Positions 7,745 through 13,917 of a stretch of DNA of 22,258 bases are shown here, piece by piece. The notes below the pieces were generated by a model. The model did no database searches, had not been told where the DNA came from, and saw only the letters and a program-made list of their open reading frames with translations. Source of the stretch: RGIG4608 sp045635885 (GTDB taxonomy: Bacteria; Bacillota; Clostridia; Oscillospirales; CAG-272); assembly GCA_045635885.1 (NCBI GenBank), contig JAZTWO010000052.1, positions 1-22,258 of the forward strand. The letters are read 5' to 3'. The stretch's first letter is position 1; the number at the start of each line of letters is the position of its first letter. Made by a program: the position numbers and the translations under genes.

Positions 7745-7773
7745 AAAGAGCAGGGTTTTCCCTGCTCTTTTGG
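7745..7773 (+). terminator. Terminator after zinc-ribbon operon
   Basis: The stem AAAGAGCAGGG / CCCTGCTCTTTT has a TTTT loop and ends in a T-run. It shares the AGAGCAGG core with the terminators at 1823 and 5430. Confidence 0.85.
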
Positions 7774-7800
7774 TTTATTAAATTATTGCGTCAAGGCAAA

Positions 7801-8136
7801 TTAATGGCTATGACCGCCCTCTCCCTTATACAATATCTCGCCCGTGGTGGAGACAACGTAGGTTAAGGATTTGCCATTTGCTGTAACGTAGATATTATAG
7901 CATGACTGATTTTCATATGTGCCCTCGTGAATATGGGGGCTTGCCACGTCTTGCGAGGTCAAACCTAAATCCTTAAGCACGATTTCATATGCTTGGTCAG
8001 AAGTTATGGTTTCTTTGCCACAGGTCAAGACAAGCACGCCAACCAAACACACGACGCACACCAAAACAAGTGCTAAAATTGTGTTTTTGGCACTATTTTT
8101 ATTTTTTCTCTTTTTGAATTTCTTTGTGTTTTTCAT
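7801..8136 (-). CDS. PepSY-domain membrane-anchored protein
   Basis: A 111-residue protein with a very basic N-terminus (MKNTKKFKKRKNKN), one membrane helix (about 19-39) and an extracytoplasmic PepSY-type domain at about 45-103. The domain runs from TSDQAYEIVLKDLGL through the beta strands NIYVTANGKSLTYVVSTTG to GEILYKGEGG. The tail is Gly/His-rich (GGHSH). PepSY domains are proposed to modulate proteases or bind peptides outside the cell. No protease motif is present here, so the protein is the single-domain form. GAGGTG is the probable ribosome site. It has its own promoter and lies downstream of rubrerythrin on the same strand. Confidence 0.78.
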   Translation of the reverse strand: MKNTKKFKKRKNKNSAKNTILALVLVCVVCLVGVLVLTCGKETITSDQAYEIVLKDLGLTSQDVASPHIHEGTYENQSCYNIYVTANGKSLTYVVSTTGEILYKGEGGHSH

Positions 8137-8197
8137 GTTGGGTGAACACCTCTTTCTAATAGTTTGTGTAAAATTCGCAAGAATATTACTTTATTTA

Positions 8198-8226
8198 ATT
8201 GTAACACAAAAAACACAAAATTGCAA
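8198..8226 (-). promoter_or_regulatory. Probable promoter of the PepSY gene
   Basis: Read on the minus strand, TTGCAA (complement of 8221-8226) and TACAAT (complement of 8198-8203) are 17 bases apart, about 60 bases before the start codon. Confidence 0.55.
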
Positions 8227-8255
8227 CATTACCCTTTGAATATTTAGTTATAAAA

Positions 8256-8804
8256 TTAGTTCTTAAAATATCTGTTGTAAAGACCTTCGAATGCCTTGCC
8301 GTGACGAGCTTCGTCACGAGCCATTTCGTGAACTGTGTCGTGGATTGCGTCGAGGTTGAGTTCTTTTGCCTTTTTAGCGAGTTCGAACTTACCGTTTGTT
8401 GCGCCATTTTCTGCTTCTATTCTCATTTCAAGGTTCTTCTTTGTGGAGTCGGAAAGCATTTCACCAAGAAGCTCTGCAAATTTTGCTGCGTGTTCTGCTT
8501 CTTCCCAAGCTGCCTTTTCCCAGTAAAGACCGATTTCGGGGTAACCTTCTCTATGAGCAACTCTTGCCATTGCAAGATACATACCTACTTCTGTGCATTC
8601 GCCCTCAAAGTTATAGCGAAGACCTTCGATAATTTCTTCGGGAGCACCTTTAGCAACACCAAGAACGTGCTCTGCAGCCCAATATCTGTTTTCTTCTTTT
8701 ACTTCACTGAATTTTTCGGCAGGAACTCTGCACTGGGGGCATCTTTCGGGCGCGGAATCTCCCTCGTGAACATATCCGCAAACTGAACATACATATTTAG
8801 CCAT
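8256..8804 (-). CDS. Reverse rubrerythrin (rubredoxin domain first)
   Basis: A 182-residue non-haem iron peroxidase that reduces hydrogen peroxide (and, in some clostridia, oxygen) with electrons from NADH-linked carriers. The N-terminal rubredoxin centre has C6, C9, C22 and C25 (CSVCG ... CPQC). The C-terminal four-helix di-iron domain shows the ligand motifs EGECTE (about 67-72), EEAEH (about 101-105) and DEARH (about 163-167). In classical rubrerythrin the order is opposite. This arrangement matches the reverse rubrerythrins of Clostridium acetobutylicum, which are under PerR control. AAGGAG precedes the start. It lies 56 bases downstream of the perR-like gene on the same strand, with no terminator or promoter seen between, so the two form an operon. 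The context supports peroxide-induced expression. Confidence 0.92.
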   Translation of the reverse strand: MAKYVCSVCGYVHEGDSAPERCPQCRVPAEKFSEVKEENRYWAAEHVLGVAKGAPEEIIEGLRYNFEGECTEVGMYLAMARVAHREGYPEIGLYWEKAAWEEAEHAAKFAELLGEMLSDSTKKNLEMRIEAENGATNGKFELAKKAKELNLDAIHDTVHEMARDEARHGKAFEGLYNRYFKN

Positions 8805-8860
8805 AATAAAAATCTCCTTTTTGTTTAAAAAATAATTAATTTTGATTTATTTTACAGGGT

Positions 8861-9229
8861 TTAATTCGCACACGCCCTGCAATGTCCGTATAAAAGTGTT
8901 CTACCCTCCTCAACGAAGAATTCTTCTTTATCAAGAATTTCTGTAGGGATTTGGGGCTTAATAAAAATATCAATGATTTTGTTGCAGCCCTTGCAAACAA
9001 AATGACAATGTGGGTCGGTGTCTCCGTCATAATGAACCTTGTTGTCACCCGTGTAAATCGGGGTTATGTCACCGTTTTGAGCAAGCAAGTTCAAATTACG
9101 ATAAACCGTTCCAAGACTGAGATTGGGGTGTTCTGCGTGTAAGCTATCATAAACCATGTCAGCCGTGGGGTGAGTTTTGACACTTTTCACCGCCTCGAGA
9201 ATAAGTTCTCTTTGGTGGGAGTATCTCAT
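8861..9229 (-). CDS. perR: Fur-family peroxide-type repressor (PerR-like)
   Basis: A 122-residue Fur-family repressor, shorter than the usual 140-150 residues because of a truncated N-terminus. A winged helix spans about 1-60 (LSLGTVYRNLNLLAQNGDI). The structural zinc site is complete: C79, C82 (CKGC) and C117, C120 (CRAC). The residues expected for the PerR regulatory metal are present: H20, D68, H74, H76 and D87, matching H37, D85, H91, H93 and D104 of Bacillus subtilis PerR. An aspartate at the D104 position favours PerR over Fur, where glutamate is usual. AAGGAGG precedes the start. It is first in an operon with reverse rubrerythrin, and a Fur-like palindrome at 9258 suggests autoregulation. 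Confidence 0.88.
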   Translation of the reverse strand: MRYSHQRELILEAVKSVKTHPTADMVYDSLHAEHPNLSLGTVYRNLNLLAQNGDITPIYTGDNKVHYDGDTDPHCHFVCKGCNKIIDIFIKPQIPTEILDKEEFFVEEGRTLLYGHCRACAN

Positions 9230-9256
9230 TGAAATCCTCCTTTCGTTTGTCGTAAT

Positions 9257-9310
9257 CAGTAATGATTACTATTACTGTTTGTATTATAACATATTTTTTT
9301 GATTTGTCAA
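9257..9310 (-). promoter_or_regulatory. perR-rubrerythrin promoter with Fur/PerR-type box
   Basis: On the minus strand, TTGACA (complement of 9305-9310) and TATAAT (complement of 9283-9288) are 16 bases apart. Just downstream of the -10, over the expected start of transcription, lies AGTAATGATTACT (9258-9270). It is a perfect inverted repeat around one central base, with a further ATTACTG half site ending at 9277. The layout matches Fur/PerR boxes, but the bases differ from the B. subtilis consensus. Confidence 0.7.
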
Positions 9311-9388
9311 TAGTTTTTTTGAAATTTTTTAAAATTTTTTTTGAGAAATTTTTGGAGGGTGTTTTTTGGCTTTTCTCCCCTTTTCGAC

Positions 9389-9417
9389 TTTACTTTTGCA
9401 AGTATGTGTGTTATAAT
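9389..9417 (+). promoter_or_regulatory. Promoter of tRNA-Arg
   Basis: A consensus TATAAT at 9412-9417 has a weaker TTTACT at 9389-9394, 17 bases away, some 70 bases before the mature tRNA. Confidence 0.6.
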
Positions 9418-9489
9418 ATAATGAATGAATAGTTTTCGCCGCCACGATAAATCGAAATTTATTAATTAGTTGGTTTGGCAATGCCCTCT

Positions 9490-9567
9490 CCGCCCTTAGC
9501 TCAGCCCGGATAGAGTACCGGATTCCGATTCCGTTGGTCGAGGGTTCGAATCCCCCAGGGCGGGCCA
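9490..9567 (+). tRNA. tRNA-Arg, anticodon CCG
   Basis: The cloverleaf folds fully. The acceptor stem is CCGCCCT / AGGGCGG with discriminator G and an encoded CCA. The D stem is GCTC / GAGT with loop AGCCCGGATA. The anticodon stem is CCGGA / TCCGT (one mismatch at the 27-43 pair) with loop TTCCGAT, giving anticodon CCG for codon CGG. The T arm is GAGGG TTCGAAT CCCCC, with one A-C mismatch. The two mismatches could be real weak pairs or early decay. Its last 17 bases are repeated at 9744-9760. Confidence 0.93.
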
Positions 9568-9607
9568 AATTAAAAAGCACCCTCACAAAAGGGTGCTTTT
9601 TAATTTT
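9568..9607 (+). terminator. Terminator of tRNA-Arg
   Basis: The stem AAAAAGCACCCT / AGGGTGCTTTTT with loop CACAAA begins directly after the CCA end and runs into TAATTTT. Confidence 0.9.
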
Positions 9608-9616
9608 GTAAAACAA

Positions 9617-9760
9617 TATTTTGGGGGATTCGAACGCAGTGAAAAAACAACACAGTGCGTTGTTTTTGAACGGTGACCGAAGATTTTTGCAAAGCATAAA
9701 TAAAAAAATCTTGCTTCTTGCTTTGCAAAAATCAAGAACGAACTCCCCCAGGGCGGGCCA
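9617..9760. repeat. Hairpin-rich insert ending in a duplicate of the tRNA-Arg 3' end
   Basis: The insert is bounded by imperfect inverted repeats (GGGGGATTCGAAC near 9622, GAACTCCCCC ending at 9749) that resemble a tRNA T arm. Inside are two perfect inverted repeats: AAAAACAAC / GTTGTTTTT around 9644-9668 and GATTTTTGCAAAGCA / TGCTTTGCAAAAATC at about 9681-9733. The right end is TCCCCCAGGGCGGGCCA (9744-9760), identical to the last 17 bases of tRNA-Arg. No open frame of note is present. It could be a decayed second tRNA gene interrupted by a repeat, or an attachment-site scar. Confidence 0.7.
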
Positions 9761-9761
9761 G

Positions 9762-9793
9762 AAAAAGACTCAGGAACTTCCTGAGTCTTTTTC
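9762..9793 (+). terminator. Second tRNA-type terminator
   Basis: The stem AAAAAGACTCAGGAA / TTCCTGAGTCTTTTT starts one base after the duplicated CCA, mirroring the true tRNA terminator. It supports the view that a second tRNA gene once ended here. Confidence 0.85.
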
Positions 9794-9797
9794 AACT

Positions 9798-9865
9798 AAA
9801 TCCGCCTTCGTCGGAATAAATCCACTTTCGTGGATGGCAAAGTATGCTAATAGTAAGGCGGATTT
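9798..9865. other. Long-range stem-loop with nested hairpin
   Basis: AAATCCGCCTT (9798-9808) pairs perfectly with AAGGCGGATTT (9855-9865). A hairpin ATCCAC / GTGGAT (9820-9835) is nested inside. The left arm can alternatively pair locally (TCCG / CGGA, 9801-9815). It lies upstream of the dehydrogenase promoter, so it is not in that gene's leader. No T-run follows to make it a terminator. Confidence 0.6.
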
Positions 9866-9933
9866 TGTTTCCAAATTGCTGAAACAATGAATTGAATATC
9901 ATTATCGAACAGAGAAATTTTAAAAACCAATTA

Positions 9934-9962
9934 TTGACAAATATTTAACAATGTGATATAAT
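9934..9962 (+). promoter_or_regulatory. Sigma-A promoter of the short-chain dehydrogenase
   Basis: TTGACA (9934-9939) and TATAAT (9957-9962) are both consensus and separated by exactly 17 bases, 45 bases before the start codon. Confidence 0.88.
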
Positions 9963-10007
9963 ATATATGTTGATTAAAAATAATATTAATTATTGGAGGA
10001 AACAAAA

Positions 10008-10775
10008 ATGAGATTAGAAAACAAAGTTGTTGTTGTAACAGGCGCATCAAGTGGTGTTGGTAGAGAGGTTGCTCTCCGCTTCGCTAAAGAAGGCGCAAAG
10101 GTTGTTGCAGTAGCAAGAAGAGCAGAGCGCCTTGCAGCTCTTGAAGAACAGAGCAAGGAATTTGCAGGTGAAATCGTTGCATACGCAGGCGACATTTCCC
10201 TTGAAGAAACAAACGAAAAGATGATCGACTTCGCAATCGAAAAGTTCGGCAAGTTCGACGTTCTTGTTAACAATGCAGGTCTTATGGACAATTTCGCTCC
10301 TGCTGAAAATCTTGACACAGAGCTTTTGGAACGTCTTATGAAGGTTGACGTTTACGGTCCCGCTTGGGCTACAAGAAAGGCAGTTAGAGTATTCCTTGAA
10401 AACGAAAACGGCGGTAACATTGTAAATATCGCTTCTATCGCAGGCCTTTGCGGTGGTAAAAGTGGTTGCGCTTACACAATGGCTAAGCACGCAGTTATCG
10501 GTCTTACAAAGAACACTGCTTTCAACTACAGACTCAACAAGATTCGTTGCAACGCAATCTGCCCTGCAGGTATCAACACAGAAATGACAGATCCTGCGCT
10601 CTTTGCAACAGCAGACCAGAAGGGCTTGGCTGCAGCAATGCTCGCTATGCACTTCGGTACAAGAAGCGCAGAAGCTTTTGAAATCGCAGACATCGCTCTC
10701 TTCCTTGCAAGCGACGAGGCGGCAGTTGTTAGCGGCGCAATCGTAACAGCAGATAGCGGACTTATTAGCTACTAA
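10008..10775 (+). CDS. Short-chain dehydrogenase/reductase (classical SDR)
   Basis: A 255-residue NAD(P)-dependent oxidoreductase. ATG 10008 follows TTGGAGG; an earlier in-frame start would fall inside that site. The Rossmann signature is TGASSGVG at residues 11-18. NNAG at 88-91 and the catalytic set S143, Y156 and K160 (YTMAK) are all in place. The C-terminal segment (about 230-255) fits the FabG-like fold, with the motif FLASDEAAVVSGAIVTADSG. R37-R38 after the second strand hint at NADPH preference. The substrate cannot be assigned, since this fold covers FabG-type ketoacyl reductases, sugar and steroid dehydrogenases. Codons are unusually uniform (many GCA, CTT, AAG) and, with the consensus promoter, suggest high expression. 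It is a single-gene unit. Confidence 0.93.
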   Translation: MRLENKVVVVTGASSGVGREVALRFAKEGAKVVAVARRAERLAALEEQSKEFAGEIVAYAGDISLEETNEKMIDFAIEKFGKFDVLVNNAGLMDNFAPAENLDTELLERLMKVDVYGPAWATRKAVRVFLENENGGNIVNIASIAGLCGGKSGCAYTMAKHAVIGLTKNTAFNYRLNKIRCNAICPAGINTEMTDPALFATADQKGLAAAMLAMHFGTRSAEAFEIADIALFLASDEAAVVSGAIVTADSGLISY

Positions 10776-10793
10776 TTTTTTACAACAAAAACA

Positions 10794-10825
10794 AAGTCCT
10801 TTGTGTTAGATAACACAAAGGACTT
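10794..10825. terminator. Bidirectional terminator between SDR and second XRE gene
   Basis: A 14-base stem AAGTCCTTTGTGTT / AACACAAAGGACTT with loop AGAT, A-rich on the left and followed by TAATTATTTT. It touches the XRE stop codon. Confidence 0.88.
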
Positions 10826-11030
10826 AATTATTTTCATTATCAGTTCTGCCTAACAAATAGTCAAGAGAAACATTAAAATAGTCTGCAAATTTGATGAGTG
10901 TTTCATAATCTGCCTCTCGCTCCATATTTTCGTATCGGCTAATGCTATTTTGATTCATATTTAAGTCGAGAGCAAGCTTTAATTGTGATATTTTTCTCTT
11001 TTGACGAAGTTCTTTTAGTCTAAATCTCAT
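10824..11030 (-). CDS. XRE-family HTH transcriptional regulator (second)
   Basis: A 68-residue repressor-type protein. The start MRFRLKEL is chosen because TGGAGAG lies about six bases upstream; the longer frame would read through the promoter region. Residues 4-60 form a Cro/C1-type helix-turn-helix (KISQLKLALDLNMNQNSISRYEN) plus the helix NVSLDYLLGR typical of compact XRE repressors. Only a few residues follow, so it is about the minimal size for the family. It is divergent from the membrane protein at 11151, and the palindrome between that gene's -35 and -10 boxes is a likely operator. The arrangement copies the XRE locus at 5.5-5.9 kb, though the operator sequence differs. Confidence 0.88.
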   Translation of the reverse strand: MRFRLKELRQKRKISQLKLALDLNMNQNSISRYENMEREADYETLIKFADYFNVSLDYLLGRTDNENN

Positions 11031-11068
11031 AAAAATCTCTCCATTTCGAGTTTTTTTGTCAAAATACC

Positions 11069-11118
11069 TTGACATAATTATACCAATTTGGTATAATATA
11101 ATTATCCCATTTTGGTAT
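11069..11118 (+). promoter_or_regulatory. Promoter with embedded palindromic operator
   Basis: TTGACA (11069-11074) and TATAAT (11092-11097) are consensus with a 17-base spacer. TATACCAATTTGGTATA (11079-11095) is a perfect palindrome around one central base, filling the spacer and overlapping the -10. A further TTTGGTATA half site lies just downstream (11111-11119). A repressor bound here would block the plus-strand promoter, and the site is also within reach of the XRE gene's own start region. Confidence 0.78.
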
Positions 11119-11150
11119 ATTGGGCAAATTGAAGTAAAAAGGAGAATATT

Positions 11151-11819
11151 ATGATACTTGAAATTTTTTGGGGTACATTTTTAATAGTGGTATCTTCATT
11201 TCTTTGCTGGTTTTTCAATGCATATGGATGGGGATTTGCTTTGGCATTGATTTTTACCCTTTTAATAATAGGTGTGGCATCTTATTGCATATATAATGCT
11301 ATTCAAGAAAAGGATAAAACAGAAATTATTAAACAATGCGTTGTTATATTTGTAATATTGTTTGTTTTTGCTTTTGCTACTCCTTTAAAAATAGAAGGGG
11401 ACTTTAGTGAACACATGTGCGAAGGTGCATTGGCTAGAGAAAACGGTTCAAAATATGCTTGCGCATCGGCGGCAAACGGCTCGAAGAATAAATCTCCATT
11501 GAGTTTTAAATTTGAATATTATTGCACCAATCACAGTGACCACTGGGTAATAAGTGAAAAAGACAAAGAAGATACTCACGGAAATGATAAATATGATGCT
11601 TGGGCGGCTGCAATAGATGTTGTAAAGAGCCAATTAAAAGCACCATCAACAGCAAAATTCGATGAAACCAAAACAAGTTTGGTAGATAATTCATGGATTG
11701 TTACCGGAACTGTTGATGCTCAAAATAGTTTTGGCGTTTCGCTGAGAAATAATTTTACTGTAAAAATCACGTTCATCGGCAAGGGTAAATTTATCGTTGA
11801 TCAATGTACAATAAATTAA
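11151..11819 (+). CDS. Membrane protein with C-terminal soluble domain, function unknown
   Basis: A 222-residue protein with three hydrophobic helices (about 5-24, 27-49 and 60-78) and a soluble C-terminal region. The last 85 residues resemble a small domain seen in various Firmicutes and phage-linked proteins, with the pattern VKSQLKAPSTAKF followed by VDAQNSFG and a basic strand (LRNNFTVKITF). I know the pattern but not an established function. Between the helices and that domain is a Cys/His/Asp-rich stretch (EYYCTNHSDHWV) that could bind metal, which is speculative. AAAAGGAG precedes ATG 11151. It is controlled by the palindrome-bearing promoter next to the divergent XRE gene and ends at a strong terminator. 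Confidence 0.7.
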   Translation: MILEIFWGTFLIVVSSFLCWFFNAYGWGFALALIFTLLIIGVASYCIYNAIQEKDKTEIIKQCVVIFVILFVFAFATPLKIEGDFSEHMCEGALARENGSKYACASAANGSKNKSPLSFKFEYYCTNHSDHWVISEKDKEDTHGNDKYDAWAAAIDVVKSQLKAPSTAKFDETKTSLVDNSWIVTGTVDAQNSFGVSLRNNFTVKITFIGKGKFIVDQCTIN

Positions 11820-11823
11820 TAGT

Positions 11824-11862
11824 AAAGCAACCCAAGTCGAAATCGACTTGGGTTGCTTTTTT
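11824..11862. terminator. Strong terminator between convergent genes
   Basis: The stem AAAGCAACCCAAGTCGA / TCGACTTGGGTTGCTTT is followed by T on the plus strand. It abuts the spoIVB stop codon and may act for both genes. Confidence 0.9.
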
Positions 11863-13066
11863 ACGCCGCTGACTTTTGTTCATTCACATTCTGCCTTAGC
11901 ATATTTTCGATGAAAATGCCGTATCCTGCGGTGGGGTCGTTGATGAGGACGTGGGTGACTGCCCCAACAAGCTTTCCGTTTTGAATGATCGGGCTACCAC
12001 TCATTCCCTGCACGATACCTCCCGTAGCTTTTATCAGTCTTTCGTCAGTGATTTTGATTGTGAAGCACTTATTTCCGTCGGCATTTCGGTTGATGTTTGA
12101 AATTTCAATGCTATATTCCTGTCTTGTGTTATCGTCAAGGGTGCAAATCACGGTTGCCTTGCCTTCCTTTAGGTCATTTTTAAGTCCAATTGAGTAGGTT
12201 TTGCCCTTTATTGAATCGGGAATTTGCGCAAGAGCGCCAAAGACACCAACCTCGGTATTTTTGTATATTGCGCCAATTTTTGACGAGTTGAAATAGCCCT
12301 TAAGCTCGCCGGGGATTCCCTTTTTGCCCTTGACAATTCCATTTAAGGTGACTCCGAGCACGCTTCCGCTTGTGATTTGAGTTAGCTCGCCCGTGTCGGA
12401 TTCGCAAATTCCGTGACCAAGGCCGCCAAACATTCCGTCCGCAAGGACATATGTCAGTGTGCCAATGCCTGCGCCGCTATCCTTGAGCCACAAGCCAAGG
12501 GTATATCTTTTCTCGCTCTCGGAATATTCGGGCTTGAATTTTATGGTCATTTCCTTGCCTGCCCTTAAAATTGTGAGTTGAATTTCGCTACCGTTGATGG
12601 CGCTTAAAAGGTCGGCACTGCTGCCAATTTCCACTCCGTTGATTTTCACAACCGTGTCATAAAGTCGCAATCCCGCCCGATATGCCAGGTTGGTTTCCTC
12701 GTTTTCAAAACCAACAACACTGACGCCCTTTGTTAAAAATTTGATGCCAAATGGCACTCCGCCAACGTAAACCTTGACGTCTTCGATTTTCGCAACCGTT
12801 ACGTTTTTGACGGGAATTGCTCCAAACAGCTTATATTGACCTTGAAAAACGTTTATCACCGAGGTGTCGCTCTCGCTAATCTCACCATCAAAGGTTGTGC
12901 CGAGGTAACTTGGCACGTCCTGATAGCTAAAACAGGAGATGTTTTTGGGTATCACGATGCCATAAAAGGCGAAGACACTCAAAGCCAAAAGCGAGATTGC
13001 AAGCATTGACGACGCAATTTTGATAAAAAATGGGCGAATTTTGCGCTCTTTTTTTCTATCCTTCAT
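11861..13066 (-). CDS. spoIVB: SpoIVB peptidase (stage IV sporulation protein B)
   Basis: A 401-residue serine peptidase of family S55. In Bacillus it is made in the forespore, secreted into the intermembrane space and cleaves SpoIVFA, activating pro-sigma-K processing in the mother cell. ATG 13066 is chosen because GGAGGT lies nine bases upstream; an earlier in-frame ATG would add 11 residues before it. One membrane anchor lies at about 13-37. A PDZ domain spans about 98-172 (VSVVGF ... AGLRLYDTVVKINGVEI). The peptidase domain has GLGHGI with H218, D341 and GMSGSPI with S356, a spacing that fits the B. subtilis triad H236/D363/S378. The length is close to the usual 425. It is transcribed alone. 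Its presence implies a spore former. Confidence 0.95.
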   Translation of the reverse strand: MKDRKKERKIRPFFIKIASSMLAISLLALSVFAFYGIVIPKNISCFSYQDVPSYLGTTFDGEISESDTSVINVFQGQYKLFGAIPVKNVTVAKIEDVKVYVGGVPFGIKFLTKGVSVVGFENEETNLAYRAGLRLYDTVVKINGVEIGSSADLLSAINGSEIQLTILRAGKEMTIKFKPEYSESEKRYTLGLWLKDSGAGIGTLTYVLADGMFGGLGHGICESDTGELTQITSGSVLGVTLNGIVKGKKGIPGELKGYFNSSKIGAIYKNTEVGVFGALAQIPDSIKGKTYSIGLKNDLKEGKATVICTLDDNTRQEYSIEISNINRNADGNKCFTIKITDERLIKATGGIVQGMSGSPIIQNGKLVGAVTHVLINDPTAGYGIFIENMLRQNVNEQKSAA

Positions 13067-13227
13067 TATATTTTTACCTCCATCGAGAAATTTTTTCAAA
13101 AAATGCGTTGAAAAATGAATTTCTCTATTTATAATTTGCTCAAAATATGATAAAATAAAAGTGTAAAAAGTTGCAAGGTTCGTTTTGGGGTTGGAAAAAT
13201 TTGTTTTTGATGCGATTGTTGGGGTTG

Positions 13228-13410
13228 AGTGCGGGACGTCGGGACGCCTGTCCCTACGGTGTTAGGTGAAAAGGTCGTTTGCATAAACTAAATGGCGAGC
13301 CCCTCATCTGAAATTGCCGAAGGCATTTTCTCACCCTATGCCCCTCAATGGGAAGGCATAAAGTTAGTTTGTGTTGAGTGCGGGACGTCGAGGACGCCGT
13401 CCCCTACGAT
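13228..13410. repeat. Dispersed palindromic repeats (GGGACGTC family)
   Basis: Two copies of a TTGAGTGCGGGACGTC-type motif at about 13226-13262 and 13374-13410 each contain self-complementary ends (GGGAC ... GTCCC) and run into CCCTACG or CCCCTACG. Between them (about 13303-13357) is a degenerate inverted copy of the CCTTCCCC/GGGGAAGG repeat seen intact at 17911. Related motifs occur inverted at 17.7-18.0 and 22.0 kb. No gene is supported: one open frame across 13292-13483 only reads through the repeats. Confidence 0.7.
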
Positions 13411-13414
13411 AAGC

Positions 13415-13690
13415 GACATTATACACACAATATGGAAATTTTATCTAACTATAAAACTTGACGGCTACGCACAAGCAGAGTAAATTTTAGAAAAACAATC
13501 CTTGGGGATTGGTTTTCGTAGTTTGGGCAAGAAAATCACCGTTGGGAGTTTACTCACATAAGGGGATTTTGTTGGTCAAACCGATAAAACACTCGTGTTT
13601 TGTCGAAAATTTACGCAAACAACCACCCAACCCAAGAGATAAAAAAGTTTTGCCAAGCTTTTTCAAAAGCGGAAAACGGTACTTTCTAAC
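13415..13690 (-). repeat. Structured repeat element, copy A (inverted, diverged)
   Basis: Reading the minus strand, this copy starts with GTTAGAAAGTACC (13690 downward), passes through the GCTTTTTGAAAAAGC-type head hairpin and three further hairpins, and ends with the block that reads GTGTGTATAATGTC, shared with copy C. Hairpin 1 (13586-13601) has stem AAAACA / TGTTTT with CGAG loop. Hairpin 2 (13543-13558) has stem TGTGAG / CTCCCA with TAAA loop. Hairpin 3 (13491-13516) has stem CAATCC / GGATTG. Stem bases differ from copies B and C while pairing and loops persist. Confidence 0.8.
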
Positions 13691-13800
13691 TTTTCCTCGC
13701 AAATTGTCAAAAATTCACGCAGACAACCGACCAGACCAAACGATTAAAAAAAGCTTTTTGGTTCTTTTTCTCGAAAAAGAACATATCCTTACTTTCTAAC
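13691..13800 (-). repeat. Truncated head of the structured repeat, copy A'
   Basis: On the minus strand a second GTTAGAAAGTA head begins at 13800. It carries its own hairpin (GTTCTTTTT / AAAAAGAAC with CGAG between) and the GGTTGTCTGCGT-like segment, then stops at the sequence TTTGCGAGG, where full copies have hairpin 1. It is arranged head to tail with copy A. The related partial duplication of the head before copy C suggests a recurrent insertion or slippage point. Confidence 0.65.
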
Positions 13801-13844
13801 TAAAAAATGGTGTTTTACAACTTTTTCGTTAGAAAAGTATTACA

Positions 13845-13880
13845 TTATAAAATCAAGCCTTCTCCGTAAGAGAAGGCTTG
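13845..13880 (-). terminator. Terminator of the nuclease-ATPase operon
   Basis: An 11-base stem CAAGCCTTCTC / GAGAAGGCTTG with loop CGTAA. On the minus strand it is followed by ATTTTATAAT. It lies 38 bases after the nuclease stop codon. Confidence 0.8.
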
Positions 13881-13917
13881 GGTTAGTAGATATTCGGAAC
13901 GAATTGTCGATATAGAA

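Noticed and set aside
9329..9697. Minus-strand open frame of 122 codons over the tRNA gene
   Set aside because: It is antisense to tRNA-Arg and contains the GGFEPSTNGIGIRYSIRAEL-type peptide that arises whenever a tRNA is translated backwards. It has no ribosome-binding site.
10047..10652. Minus-strand open frame of 201 codons
   Set aside because: Antisense to the short-chain dehydrogenase. The Cys-rich translation results from the GCA/GCT-rich codons of the real gene.
13066..13230. Sigma-G or sigma-F promoter before spoIVB
   Set aside because: Only partial matches (CATATT near the expected -10) were found with no matching -35 at the right distance, so no site is called.
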